Below the pieces are notes generated by a model. The model saw nothing but the letters and a program-made list of their open reading frames with translations. It searched no databases and was not told where the DNA came from. Position numbers and translations under genes: made by a program. 64,000 bases of DNA from Prorocentrum cordatum (lineage: Eukaryota; Sar; Dinophyceae; Prorocentrales; Prorocentraceae): positions 959,181-1,023,180 of the forward strand of contig CAUYUJ010015948.1 in assembly GCA_963575745.1 (NCBI GenBank). Reading direction: 5' to 3'. This document shows positions 10,321 through 21,345 of this stretch, in pieces. Each line of letters starts with the position of its first letter. Position 1 is the stretch's first letter.

Positions 10321-12250
10321 GACGGCCAGCTAGACGGCGCACAAGGCGGTCACGAGGCGTCCAAGGCCACCCACCACCCGAAAGTGGGGAAACGCGTCCG
10401 CCAGGCGCCCACGAGCGCTGGCAATCACTTCGGGCAGACTTCACAATGTCTTACTGTAGCCACTGTTGGCAAAAAGAAAGAGGCGACCGAGTGACACAAC
10501 TTCGAGCTGAGGCCACCAAATGCCATACCATGCCAAACCAAACCGCAGAACAAGCCCTACAGCACAGCATAGGCAGCAACACGTGTGATACAACTGACAA
10601 CACAACGATGCGGACAAAGCCAACTGCGCCTCATCAACTGTGCCCCTTCAGCGCGCACGCGCATCCCGATGAGGCGGACACGGTAAGACAAATGTCCTCG
10701 CTTGGGGAGCATCGCCCCGCCAACTGAGAAATGGAGGCGGGAACGGCCAACCACGATGGCACGTATCCAGGTCAAGCCAGTCCAGAGCGCAAGGGGACCC
10801 CAGGCAAAGAGGGTCTACACACGCGGGTCCAAAACTAATCCTGGCATAGCTGGAACGTCCTCGGAGCCAACGCGCAATATCGAGGGAACCAAAAAGAATT
10901 CAATAAGATTGGCACCCCTCCGTGACTCACGTACTCAAGACCCTTTGCATTTCGAACATGCTGGGCCAAATTAACGTCCCTTGCGCCGCCAGACAGTTTC
11001 CACAATCGTGCATCACGGTTCGAATGGGCACTGACGCGGGAATTGCACTCGTCAGCGAATCGCAGCAATCATCCGAAGCCGAACCGTATCCAATCATATT
11101 GCGAAGGGAATGCGCTCGATCCTGCCCCCAAATGACACGCCTGGGCTTTTGACCAAATGCGGTAAGTTTGCGCGACCGAAACAACTTGTGCCCAGGTGCG
11201 TGTGTATAAGCCGCCGTGAACGTCGCGCAGATGAAACCATGTACGAAGGCTGCAGCTTCAATAATGATGCAGGGCAAACAGCGTCACTCTTATGCGCGCA
11301 GCATGGGAGAGAACATGACGGATCCCAAGTCGCCTCCGAAAAACAGCAATGCGCAATCAGATCTTGTTGATATCCCGCACTCGACATCCAAGTCCTTTCA
11401 CCTCTGGGGTGTCCCTGCGCGAACGATGTGAGATCACCAACCAGCCTAAAACCAATGGGTTCGGCCTGTTGGTCCTCGCGCCTACGCTTGGTTTGCACGC
11501 TCGGGTCCCATCGGAGAATAGCACGGAGCAGCTGTGTGCCGGTCCGTGATGACAGCCTGCCGTGCCCAATCCCACTTGCGCAACTGATACGCTGCTCCTG
11601 TCTGCCGAGACGTGATGCGTGCATCACCGTACCCATTCGTGCGCTGACGGGCAGCATCACGGAACAAAAACACCTGGTGCCTGCCGCGCAGATTTGTGGC
11701 CGTGAACAGAGCAGGTGGCGAAGACCGTGGCCTCAGCCACACGCGTCTGCATCGCTGCACGTCTTGGCACCAGATGTGCTGCTCCTCCCCTGCCCCTCCC
11801 TTCCTGTAGCAGTTCTCCTCCTCCCTCCTCTTGCCCCATTCTTAATAAGTTTGGCCCACGGCAATCGAGGGTCGACAACTCTTGATAAGCTAGGGGGCTG
11901 GCGCGGTCGAGAAAGCTTCAGTCGTGGGTCGAAACTTTATCCATTCTCCAGTCTCTCCCGCTGGATCTGAAAAGGGGGAGCCAGCTCAGGGGCAGAAGCG
12001 TCGAGCTGTAATCGGCGATATAACGCCGATAAATCAGCGACAGGGCCCCGATGACGAAACCGCACGCTCCCGGGCGGGATGGGCCATGAGGTCCCTATCT
12101 CCGATGAAACGGGCGATTGGGGGCCGATGCGTTCCCCCATGGGCCTGTCTCCCCCGAAGCGTTGTCCCTGGGTCTGGCAACGTCCTGGTTTGCAAAGTCC
12201 TGGCTCCGGGAGCCCTGGCAATTCCTCGGGTGTTTGTGAACGGGGGCAAG
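10320..12250. other. Intergenic stretch, no supported gene
   Basis: Open frames here are under 190 codons, overlap one another on both strands and show no recognisable motif. No tandem repeat or inverted repeat stood out. I see nothing that supports an annotation. Confidence 0.6.
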
Positions 12251-12254
12251 ATCA

Positions 12255-12615
12255 ATGGGGGTGAAGAAACGTGCGTACTTTGCGCATCTTTGGGTTTTTG
12301 TGGCCCGCGGTGGCACTTCGGGGGCCTTTGGCGGCCCATTTCGGAAAGCCACCTTCCTGCAACTCTCGACGCCCCATTCTTTCATCGCCCCCCGCTGCCG
12401 TCCGCCCGGACTCTCCGGGGCCCGTGCTCATCCGGCTCCTTCTTGACGAAGGCCTTCGCGTCCTCGGTGGCGTCCTCCTCTTCCAGCCTGCACCCACGCG
12501 GCCGCCCCGCCGATCGGAGGCCTCAGGAAGGAGACGGCCTTCCTGCCAAGCCCCCCTCCTCGTCCTCACCCGACGCGTCCTCGTCCTCCTCCTGCGGGAC
12601 ATCCCAGACTCCTCA
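12255..12615 (-). other. Possible exon remnants on the minus strand
   Basis: Three minus-strand blocks each follow a pyrimidine-rich or G/C-rich stretch ending in CAG. They encode an acidic run (EEDEDASGEDEEGG), then LEEEDATEDAKAFVKKEPDE (the KKEPDE part resembles a sumoylation consensus), then a short basic block. No start, no domain and no confirmed splice phase. This could be a decayed exon cluster or chance. Confidence 0.18.
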
Positions 12616-12764
12616 CTGTGAGCAGATCGCAGGGGGAATCCCACCAGCCCTTGAGGGCGTAGGTGGTCTAGCGTGCCTTAGTAATGTGTAATTCCTTGGG
12701 TTCTTGGTGTGATCGATAAGCCTTGGTGGGCTCGATGAAAGTTGATTATCTACAGGGAACCATA

Positions 12765-12905
12765 TAAACCTGCATATATATATCCGCACATATATATATA
12801 TATACATTTCCGCCGCATATATATATGTTCGTCCAGGATTCATACGTAATCATATAAATATGCCAGTCATATATACATATATTACCGCATATATATATAT
12901 ACACG
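12765..12905. repeat. TA-rich tandem tract
   Basis: Repeated ATATATATAT blocks interspersed with CGCA, CATA and CATT. The pattern CCGCATATATATAT recurs at about 12,780, 12,810 and 12,885, giving an irregular unit of about 40-70 bp. Confidence 0.75.
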
Positions 12906-13105
12906 TTTGGCAGGGTTTCATATGAATTTGTGTATACGTGTATAGATGCATTAATGTTTGCCGCATCAGAACACATACGTTTGCGGTGGCAAGTATAGGA
13001 AATAGCCGATGCCAGTAGAACAACACATGTATGGCAATCGCATTGCACATGTTCGTGCCGCGGGGATTCACTCGTTCGCCCAGCGTCGTCATCGGTTCGA
13101 AGTAA

Positions 13106-13795
13106 AAGGAGCTGGAGGAGGAGGAGGGAGAGGAGGAGAGGGAGGAAGAGGAGGAGGAGGAAGAGAAGAGAAGGAAGAGGAGGGGGAGGGAGGGGAGGAG
13201 AGGAGGAGGAGGAGGAGGAGGAACCCACCCCTGCCCGCCGCAAACGCCGGGAACCCAGGAGGAGGAAAAGGACTAGGAGAAAGACAGCAGTCCAGCAGAC
13301 ACTTCACAGCCCGGCGCCTCCAAGGAGGCCACGACCAAGTCGGTTGCAGTGGGCAACTGAAATGTGTAGTGTCTTGGTTTTTTGGGGCCTTATCGGTCTT
13401 ACTGTAGACCTTCGGCCAGAACCCTCGACTAATACGATCCAAGTAATCATTCCGATTGAGAGAGAGAGAGAGAGAGAGAGAGAAAAAAAAAAAGAAAAAG
13501 AGAGAGAGAAAGAGAGAGAGAGAGCGAGAGGGAGAGAGAGAGAGAGAGACAGAGAGAGGGAGAGCACGCCGTGTTTTCGCTCCGCTGCGCGCTGCCAGCG
13601 CGCGCCCCGCGTCTGGGCGGGACCGAACAGGCGAGATGGGGGCCAGCAGCTGGGAGAGGGGATCTGACTACGCCCCCTGGGGCCCCCGACCCCATCACCC
13701 TTCACGCGGGACAAGCTTTTCGTCGCGGGCAGCGGATGGCCCCAAGATTCGGCCCCAAGATTCGGCCCCAAGATTCGGCCCCAAGATACCTCCCA
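13106..13795. repeat. Purine tracts and a short minisatellite
   Basis: 13,106-13,225 is GGA-rich, 13,456-13,566 is (GA)n with an A-rich core, and 13,737-13,793 holds four copies of a 13-bp unit, GGCCCCAAGATTC. No gene is supported here. Confidence 0.85.
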
Positions 13796-13885
13796 AAATG
13801 CACCCTAGACGGCCTAAGGTAGCATCAAGATTGAGAAGTCTGGGAAGGCACCCCGTCCGCCCTCCCCTCCACGCCCCCGTTTCCT

Positions 13886-14215
13886 CAAGCCTTTTGGGGC
13901 CAAGCATTTATGGCTGCACCGCTGAGGGCGGTGCTGCTTCAGGCAGCTGAGCATCATGCCTCTTTGCACGACAACATCGCTGTTGTGCACGACCCGCTCG
14001 GATTCATAAATGCGTTTCGAAGTGAGCCTGGTTTAGTTGACAATGCTGATGTCGTTCCGACCCGTGAGGAACTGAGGAATAAGTTTCGGAGGTATGGAGT
14101 GCGCTCGCTGTCAGAGTCAAAGAAATACCCCCGATATGATTTAGATGTCATACCGCTTCTCTTGGAAATGATCGACGTCGTGATCGGCTCCGACGAATGG
14201 GATCTCCTGCGGACA
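13886..14215 (+). CDS. Gene A, putative exon: conserved-looking N-terminal block, unknown function
   Basis: About 103 codons from an ATG at 13,910. The composition is ordinary (not repeat-like): HDNIAVVHDPLGFINAFRSE is followed by a basic stretch RNKFRRYGVRSLSESKKYPR and an acidic/hydrophobic end. The frame stops just after GCGGACAG|GTTGAC (about 14,215), a good GT donor, so the stop at 14,219 is probably intronic. The upstream pyrimidine tract ending in TCAAG (13,888) could be an acceptor, so the ATG may be internal. Linkage to the later exons is inferred from strand and spacing only. Confidence 0.5.
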
Positions 14216-14548
14216 GGTTGACGGGCTAAGATGCTTTAGCCCACCTCTTAACGATTGAGGGATAGGGAAAGGAGAGATCGGTGGAGATGCATGGGAAGAA
14301 GAGGGAGGGAGGTGGAAAGGGTGATCGATGGGCCGATGGGGAAGGAATGGAGGATTAGGAGGAAGGAGGTACTAAGGATCGAGTGGGCGGGAAGCGGGGG
14401 CCGCGGGTCGGGCTCTCGACCCCATCTTCGATCTAGATTTCACCCCGTGGGCCGTGGGCTCGTTTCCGAGGGTCCCGGGGCCCCCCAGACTTGGAAAATT
14501 AAGAAAAACAACAAACGACACGACGAAACCGCCCCGCCCTCAGATGTG

Positions 14549-15138
14549 GATCGCGCCGTTCACGATCACGCTGAACACCTCGGGGGCGGCGGTGGCGGCG
14601 CTGACGGCGCTGGCGCGCGCTCGTCTGCGCTCGCGGCGAGGTCGACGCGTGGAGGGAAGAGGGAGGAGGGAGGGAGGGAGGGAGGGAGGAGGAGGGGACG
14701 AGGAGGCGGGGGCCCAGGGCCGCCCAGGTCGCCCCCCAGGGGGCGCCAGGATGGCCGCGCCTCGCGCGGTCGCGGCCCGGGCCAGAGCGGGCGCCCTTTC
14801 CCCGGGGGTGCCCTCAGACCTCGACCTCGACCTCCCCCCTCCCGCGGTCGAGCGGGGCCGGCCCCAGGACAAGGTAGGTCTTGCTTGCTGATGATACTCC
14901 CCGCCCGCCCGCCCCCGTCGATCTCGCCCCGAGGTCTCGGCGGATGCAGACGACTCGGCAGATCGCGGCCCTCCGGAAGTCCAACCGGGCGGCGAAGCTC
15001 AGGATCGAGGAGTTGGAGCGCCAGCTGGAGGAGGCGGAGGCGCGACGGCTCCAGGACTCCAGGAGTCGGAGTCGGAGGAGGAGGAGAAGAAGAAGGAAGG
15101 GGGGAGGGGGCCGACCGACAAAACGCCAGGCTCTTTGA
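14549..15138 (+). CDS. Gene A, putative small exons including a coiled-coil block
   Basis: Three weak exon candidates are interleaved with low-complexity sequence: after CCGCCCTCAG at 14,549 (Ala/Arg-rich); 14,815-14,873, which ends at a strong donor (ACAAG|GTAGGT) and encodes DLDLDLPPPAVERGRPQDK; and 14,940-15,090, which encodes a short coiled coil (IAALRKSNRAAKLRIEELER). The last runs into an Arg-rich frame generated by GGA repeats. The exon order is plausible, but splice phases could not be fixed. Confidence 0.35.
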
Positions 15139-15729
15139 GACACCGGTAGTTGGCTTCGGGGTCCCTCGTCGCCTCGGCTGGACGCAACTCGGAAAATGGG
15201 GTGCTGATTTTGAACCGATTTTCAATTTCCAGTGTCTCGACTCGCCCTTCTCCGAGACGAACTGCCCTACGCGTGCAACCTCGCGGCCCTGCCAGTCTGG
15301 CAACACCCCGCGTTCTGTCGGTCGGCCCCCTCCCCTCTTCCATCTTCACATCCTCCTCCTCCTCCTCCTTCCTCCTCCTCCTATTTCTTCTCGGGCCCCT
15401 CTCGGGAAGAAAAGGGAGGAGGAGGCGGAGGGGGGTGCGCGCAGGATCTGGGCTGTCGCCACAGTCGCCACATGACCACACCGCCGTCAGGGGCAAACCG
15501 CTGCCAGGGATCCGACCCCCTCCGCGGTCGCTTCGAGGCGGCCGGGCCCTCGGTGGGTAATCCAGCCATAATGCTGGCCCTTGCTGGCCTGCGCCCTGGG
15601 TCAGAGGGGGGAGGGCCCTGGCAGTCTTCTTCGCCCCTGGCGGCACTCGAGCACTCGGTCGACTTGCCGCAGCTCGAAATAGTTGGGGGCTCCCTCAGGC
15701 GCACTCCGTGGTTCCATGGTCTCGAGCAG

Positions 15730-16694
15730 GCATGTCCTACACGCGGATGCCTGTCTACAGGGGCTGCCATATCGCTCTTCGGAGGACGCTGTCGAACATG
15801 GCCGCTTCAAAAACGTCGTTGGTTTTGGGATTGGACACGCACTACCAGACCATATGCAGGTGGGAGATCCAGACGGCTGCTAGTTTGTTGGGCTCAGCTA
15901 AGATGCTTCAGCAACACTTATCAGATTACTTGTTGTTGCAAGGCCAGATGCGGGCTTTCTCATCTTTCAGATCATTTAGAATTCGTTGTGATGCTACGAA
16001 TACCGCGCTGTGGCAACATAAGCAGAAGTTGCATGGCCTCAGCGTTCAATCGAGTTTCAAAGTGCCGTGCAGCAGCCGTGTCCAGGTTGGCAAGACATTG
16101 TACGCCGACCTCATCCCTCTCCCTGGCAACACGCCAGAGATTCTAGAAGGTGTGATTAAGAAGCAGATGAAATCAGTTGGCGCCCCCGTTTGGTGCGACT
16201 TGGGAGATGATCCACAGTGCATTTACACGTACGCCATGACGACGGATGCTGGTGGTGATATCCTTGCGACTCGGAAGCGCATATTGGGATCTGTTGCGCT
16301 TCTCAACCCTCGCGTGATGATGTATGACATGGATTGTCTTCAACACCAGGCTAGCCTGGGCAACCTTGACTTGTTGAAAGTAGTGGATTCAATGCTTATC
16401 CGACTGGTCAAAAAGTTTCAGCCAGACATCAAACCAATGAAGTATTGTTGTTCATTAATGAAAGTTATGAACTGCTGGAGGGATCACGCGAGTTCGATGT
16501 ACTACATTTGGCACGATGTTGATAGAGGCAGCTCCCATTTCTGTGCAACGATGCCGCCCAAGCTGGTACCCTCGCGCTGGGGCTCGAAGCACGAGTGCGA
16601 GCAGCTGCTGTTGAAGGTCCCCCGGCGTGTGTTCATTTCCGTCATGCGGCTGGGGCTGGGCAAGAGGACCAGGCGCGGGGACGCGCCAACGTAA
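15730..16694 (+). CDS. Gene A, large exon: possible transposase-like catalytic region
   Basis: About 320 codons of normal composition. It begins near the acceptor CTCGAGCAG (15,729), with an in-frame ATG at 15,732. Notable blocks are RIRCDATNTALWQHKQKLHG (candidate first Asp), CDLGDDPQ, then NPRVMMYDMDCLQHQASL, in which a Tyr-Asp-x-Asp-Cys-x2-His pattern recalls the second acidic motif plus Cys/His of hAT or KDZ transposases. PSRWGSKHECEQLLL follows, reminiscent of the hAT RWxS motif. These are resemblances seen by eye, not established homology. The last ~15 codons (GKRTRRGDAPT) are probably intronic. Confidence 0.5.
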
Positions 16695-16820
16695 CCGACG
16701 TCTCGAGGGGGGCGGGGGCCCCGTCCAAGGGGGGTGGCATGTGGGGGAAGGGGGAGGAGGAGGAGGTAGGGGGAGGAAGGGGGGGAGGCGGAGGAGGTAG
16801 GGAGGAAGGGGTCGCCCGCA

Positions 16821-16886
16821 GGCAGCAGTCCAAGCGGCGCAAGAAGGACGACCTGGCAGAGAACCTGTCCTGGATCATGACGATCG
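16821..16886 (+). CDS. Gene A, short exon
   Basis: After the acceptor CGCCCGCAG (16,821) the frame encodes QQSKRRKKDDLAENLSWIM and then TIE before turning into CTC repeats. A non-canonical GC donor (GAG|GCTATC) is possible at about 16,887; GC-AG introns are common in dinoflagellates. Low confidence because it is short. Confidence 0.35.
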
Positions 16887-17001
16887 AGGCTATCCTCCTC
16901 CTCCTCCACCTTCTCCCGCAACAGCCTTTTCCCAAGCCCACCCCCCCCGTCCTTCCCCGGAGCGCTGGAAGGGTGGGTTCGAGGCGCGAGAGTCGCCGAC
17001 G

Positions 17002-17185
17002 CGTAAGAGTGACCCTTCGCCGGGGTGACCTTTGGTGCGCGGCTTTTTGGCCCTCGGGGTGGCCCCATCGTCTGGGCGCAGTTCGAAAAACGGGTCAGTC
17101 TGGGCACCGGGAGGGGTCCGGGGGGCCGATTTTGAGGCAGATTTGTGCGCACCAAAGGTCACTCATGCCAAAGGTCACTCTTACG
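17002..17185. mobile_element. Inverted-repeat element (MITE/introner-like), family 1
   Basis: Perfect 13-bp terminal inverted repeats: CGTAAGAGTGACC at 17,002-17,014 and its complement at 17,173-17,185. A second inner inverted pair lies around GGTGACCTTTGGTGCGC (17,024-17,040) and 17,146-17,163. It lies in an intron of gene A. Related elements are at 48,352-48,480 and 51,950-52,287. The end carries GTAAGA, which reads as a 5' splice site. Confidence 0.8.
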
Positions 17186-17266
17186 TCCCCCCCGAGAGAA
17201 GGTGGAAGGGGCGGGGTGGTGGTGGCACTGGCAGGAGGCGCAGCTGGGGGGCTCTGGCAATTACAG

Positions 17267-17774
17267 TCAGCAGATGAGCAAATGGGCGGTGGAGAGCATG
17301 AGCGCCATAGAGTGCAACCTCTTCTGGTCGATGATGGGGCTATCTCACAAAGCTGACCGCCCGTGGGTGCACCTGAGGCACTTCCTCCAGAGCCACGATG
17401 ATCTTGTGAGGAAATCTGGAGCGGGCGCCCTGGCACATCTCGTGTGGTACAAGGGTGAAGAAATTTACAAGGAGGCCGTCGAGGCCTGCGATATTTCATA
17501 TTGGGAGCAGTTCTTGTTGGATGATGAGGCAACTAATCAGCAAGATGCTGGTGATGATGGTGATCGGCACTCCCCAGTGCTCGACCTGGCGTCGTGCGGC
17601 ATCGAACTTGGCACGGCGTGCGCGACCAACTTTAAGTGCAGGGTCCTTGACAGGATCCACGTGTTGCCTGCCACGATCTTGTTGTTTGGATACAAGCGGC
17701 CGGGGCATAAGTGCGCCAAGAGGCTCGCCGTCGCCCAGGAAATTCTCGACCCGGCCACCACGGAAATCAACGCC
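17267..17774 (+). CDS. Gene A, exon: unknown conserved-looking block
   Basis: About 170 codons follow the acceptor CAATTACAG (17,266). Composition is normal, with several Trp, Cys and His residues: MSKWAVESMSAIECNLFWSM, WVHLRHFLQSHDDLVRKSG, then YWEQFLLDDEATNQQ and a Cys-containing C-terminal part ending at a possible donor (ACGCC|GTCAAG). The role is unknown; by position it would be the middle of the transposase-like protein. Confidence 0.5.
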
Positions 17775-18167
17775 GTCAAGCTCCGGAGCTGGCAAAAAGG
17801 GGGGCGGGGGAGTCACGGGGGGGAGTCGAGATGGCGGGGGGGGAGGGATTGGGGGAGGGAGACAGGAGAGGCAGGCAATCGCGCGGCGGCCTTGGCCTTG
17901 GTCGAGACCCGCCGCTCGTTCCTGCCGGCGCGGGAGGGGAGGGGAGAGGAGGAGGCGGAGGAGGAGTAGGATGAGAAGGAGGGTGGAGGAGGGAGGAAGG
18001 TTCATGGTCCCTACGGCCCCTATGGCCCTACTCCACCATTCCCCCATGTCGCCTGTTGCCCTCTCTCCCCTCGGACTCCCAAGAGTCCTTAGATGGGGGG
18101 TTCGAGGGGAAAGGGGCAGCACCCCCCCGCGCGAGTGCCGCCAACCCCCGGCCCCGCACAGCCGCAG

Positions 18168-18440
18168 GAGCATCGCGCGGGATGACCTCGAGCATTGCAT
18201 TGGGACCGAGGGAGAGCTACACCCAGATTTCCATCGTTGGGCTCGAGACTTGTGTGCTCGATGGCACGCTGATACCGAGGCTATGGAAAGTTTTAACAAA
18301 ACAGTGAAAATCGAGGTCCAGCGCTGCCCCCATATCGGACAAGGTCTTCTCTCGTCTCGTGCGGTCAACAAGACGTTTGTTCACTCCAATGTGCTATCAT
18401 CCGACGTCAGTCGGCGGGCGAGCGCCCCTATGTTGATCGG
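18168..18440 (+). CDS. Gene A, exon: possible third acidic motif
   Basis: This starts after GCCGCAG (18,167). It encodes WARDLCARWHADTEAMESFN followed by KTVKIEV, a Cys/His pair (RCPHIG) and LLSSRAVNK. The Glu in EAMESFNK, followed by a basic stretch and an SR, is a candidate third catalytic acidic residue if the preceding exons are a DDE-type transposase. The frame then decays into Gly/Val repeats. The exon end is not resolved. Confidence 0.45.
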
Positions 18441-18607
18441 CGGCGCGTTGAGGGTGGTAGGGGGAGGGGTGTGGGCTTCTTAGAAAGCGGGGTGCTTCTT
18501 AAAAACATTTGGGGGCTTCTGAGAAGCCTTTGGAGGGCTTCTAAGCGCCCCGCCCTCTCAGAAGCAAGCCCCCCCCCCCCCCCTACCGCCCTCGGCCCGC
18601 CGCCGAG

Positions 18608-19107
18608 TTGAAATGGTCTTTGGTGCAATCTGGATTCCTAGCATTGTGTGATCATGCTGCGACGTCCTTTGAGTGCGGCTATGACGTCATGGCCGATATC
18701 GACAGGTACGACACAACCGACATCGTGCTCGCGGCGCTCGCGGCGCCGGCGGCGGCGGCACCGGCAGCGGCGGGCGATGATCATCCAGCACAACCGTTGC
18801 CAGTGCCAGTGCATGATCAGCCAGTCGGAGCCGCAGCAGGTGCGGCAGCCTTTGCGGCGGCTGTGGAGGACGCCATCGGCGGCAGCGATAGCGGACCGGC
18901 GGCAGCGGCCCCTGCGGCAGCGGCAGCGGCGCTGACGTTCGATGAGCTGGTGCACCAGGCGATGGCTGCAGACGATAGTCTCGTTGCTCTTGCGCCCCCC
19001 GATGCTCCGGCCCCGGCCGCGGCGCTGCCGGCGCTGCCTGCTGGGGGTGCCGCAGCCGACGCCGGCGCTGCTGGAGCGCCGAAGGACCCTGGCCCGCGCG
19101 GGGCGAG
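18608..19107 (+). CDS. Gene A, exon with Ala/Pro-rich linker
   Basis: After CGCCGAG (18,607) the frame encodes KWSLVQSGFLALCDHAATSF and ECGYDVMADIDRYD. A long Ala-rich, mildly acidic linker follows, with an embedded helical block, LTFDELVHQAMAADDSLVAL. It ends where (GA)n repeats begin (about 19,108). The ordered first part looks like the end of a folded domain and the rest like a flexible linker. Confidence 0.45.
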
Positions 19108-19372
19108 AAAGAAAGAAAGACAGAGAGAGAGAGAGAGAGAGAGAGGGAGTGAGGGAGGGAGGGAGGGAGGGAGAGGGGGGGGGAGGGGAGGGAAGGAGAC
19201 AGAGAGACGCAGACAGACAGACAGACAGACTACCCCTCTGGCTACATCCTCCACTCTTCCCTTTCTATTCCCTTTCTCCTCTCCTTCGCCCGCCCTCCCC
19301 CCCCCCCCGTTCCTGCCCCCCTCTCTGCCTGCCCTTTCTTCCTTCCGCCCCCCGCGCTCTTCCCCGGGCGAG

Positions 19373-19609
19373 CGTCTGGGAATGTCCATTCCGAGCCAAC
19401 CCGCAGGAGGACGTAGCGGTTTCAATCCATTCTCAGCTGGTGAAACATTGGCGCGCAGAGGCGAAATCCGATGCCATGGAGGGCTTCCGCTCGGCGCTGT
19501 GCTTCGGCATTATCGATGAGAATTCTGCTTGGCGGTGCTTCGGTAAACGAGGGTATGATCTACATCTCGTGCAGTGCGACCCCCTCTCCGACACTGCGGA
19601 CTGGCGGGG
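19373..19609 (+). CDS. Gene A, short exon
   Basis: Preceded by a long pyrimidine tract and CGGGCGAG (19,372). It encodes VWECPFRANPQEDVAVSIHS, a Lys/Arg-rich helix, and CFGIIDENSAWRCFGKRGYD. A GT donor fits at 19,610. The following 230 bases are low-complexity (GGA)n. Confidence 0.4.
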
Positions 19610-19901
19610 GTCGAGGGAAGAATCACCACGATCTCGATCGATCGTCTCGTCGCTCCCCCGCCCGCCCTCTCCCCCGCGCCATCGACTCGACGATTGTTTC
19701 AAAATGGCTGCGCTGACGCTCGGGAGGGCCCCCGGGGGGCCGGGGGAGGAGGAGGAGGAGGAGGAGGAGGAGGAGGAGGAGGAGGAGGAGGAGGAGGAGG
19801 AGGAGGAGGAGGAGGTGGAGGAGGAGGAGGAGGGGGGGTAGGGCCCAGGGGCCCCGCTCGGCGCCGGGGGGGCGCGAAGCCGATCCCAACGCGCCCGACA
19901 G

Positions 19902-20353
19902 AGGACCCCATCAAGCCCTTCAACATCATCTCGTCCCGCAAGTTCGTGCAGGATGCTTTGCTGCATGGAGGGGCTGGTGTCAATCTTTGGGTGAGAGACT
20001 TTGCTGGCCTTGCTCCGCGCGGCAAGTTATCTTTTGGCGCCCGGCGCGACTGGCACAGACTCGTGTATGTTAAGCCTAAGTACGCCGGCCCCCACGGAGG
20101 TGCAAGGGGGCGCGGCCGCGGCGATGGCCGGGGAGGAGCTAAGGGCAAGGGCAGGGGCCGCGGCAAGGGCGGCAGGAAGGGCGCTGCAGTGGCGGCCGCA
20201 GTGGCGGACAGGCCGGCGGACGGCAGCAACGACGAGGCGTCTGCTAGCAGCATCGACGGTGACGATGACGAGGGCTCCGACGACGACAAAGTTGGACTCG
20301 ATGCCGACGACATTAAACTTCTGGGTGACATTGATATCGGGGGCGGCAAAGAG
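19902..20353 (+). CDS. Gene A, exon with RGG-like and acidic segments
   Basis: Follows GCGCCCGACAG (19,901). An ordered part (FNIISSRKFVQDALLHGGAG, then WVRDFAGLAPRGKLSFGARR) leads into a Gly/Arg/Lys-rich segment like an RGG box and then an acidic region (DGDDDEGSDDDK). It ends at the donor AAAGAG|GTGGGTG. RGG boxes usually bind nucleic acid; that is the only functional hint. Confidence 0.5.
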
Positions 20354-20543
20354 GTGGGTGTCCAAGAGGGGGGGGTGCAAATCATGACGGGCCCGCGGCG
20401 GCATGTGCGCGGCCCAGCGGGGGGGCCAGGGACGTAAGGAAATAAGAAGAGGCGCCATGAAATCTGGGGAAATATCATGGCCCACGCCATGATATCCACC
20501 CCCCCCTAGTCATCGCCCCCCTCTCTTGCGCCCCCGATGATAG

Positions 20544-21345
20544 GCGCGACACGACCAGGGCAATTGAGTACACAGGCGAGACTGAGGATCTCTTTACCAT
20601 TGTCACCCCTGTCGTGGTCGAGGCAGCTGTTGCTGCTGATCACGCTTCACGCGTGGGTCAGGTCCTTGATCTTCCAGGTGCTGCAGTTGGCGGCCCCGGG
20701 GACGGCCCGGCGGTGGATGCGGGGGAAATGCTCTCTCTTTGGTCTCAGAGCGCCGAGAAGAGTCTCAGGGCAATCACTTGGATGCAGGGCCGCGTTGATC
20801 TCCCGCTGGGCAATCGGCAAGAATGCGCACTTATCTCATACAAAGCAGGTGAGCACATGGCAGTCTCGCTGATTCACTTCCCCGCACCGGGACCGCCACA
20901 CTTGAGCAGAGCCCAGAAGGTTGACAAGGATGAGCACAACATCATCATGTTCTCTACGGCACTCGGTGGGAAACCGATTAGGTCTTTTGAGGCCGACGAG
21001 CCGGTGGTCTTAGTTCCGGCGACTGGCCTCAGAATGCGCAAAGCGAGAGATCAGAGGGAGGTCGTCACCGAGGAGGTGTTGGCGATCATGAGGATGGCTC
21101 AGCAGTGCATGAGCGGTGGATTCGCGTGGACAGACGCCATGCAGTGCGTCGTGTGTGGCCTCCATGCGAATGCAAAGGCGTGCCCAGTGTGCACGCTTGG
21201 GTTTCACCACGAGTGTTGCGTATCACTCGTCGAGGCGGCGGTCGATCGCATGCACGATGGGCCCGCCCGGCCAGCGCGCGGCATGCCTGCGTTCGCGCGG
21301 TCGGTCGGAATGCTGTGCCCGTTGTGCTCGCATTTTCTGATGTGA
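20544..21345 (+). CDS. Gene A, last exon: C-terminal RING/PHD-like zinc-binding cluster
   Basis: About 265 codons to the stop at 21,343-21,345. The last ~80 residues contain CVVCGLHANAKACPVC, then FHHECC, and finally CPLC close to the C-terminus. This C2-C2-H2-C2-C2 arrangement is typical of cross-brace zinc fingers (RING or PHD class); the exact class cannot be told. PHD fingers read histone tails and RINGs act as ubiquitin ligases, so a chromatin or protein-turnover role is possible but inferred. The best acceptor (CGATGATAG, 20,543) does not match the phase of the preceding exon, so the joint is unresolved. Confidence 0.6.

Noticed and set aside
14255-15475. A 406-codon plus-strand frame
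   Set aside because: Arg/Gly/Pro-rich, generated by GGA repeats and intron sequence. Only the short coiled-coil block in another frame looks coding.
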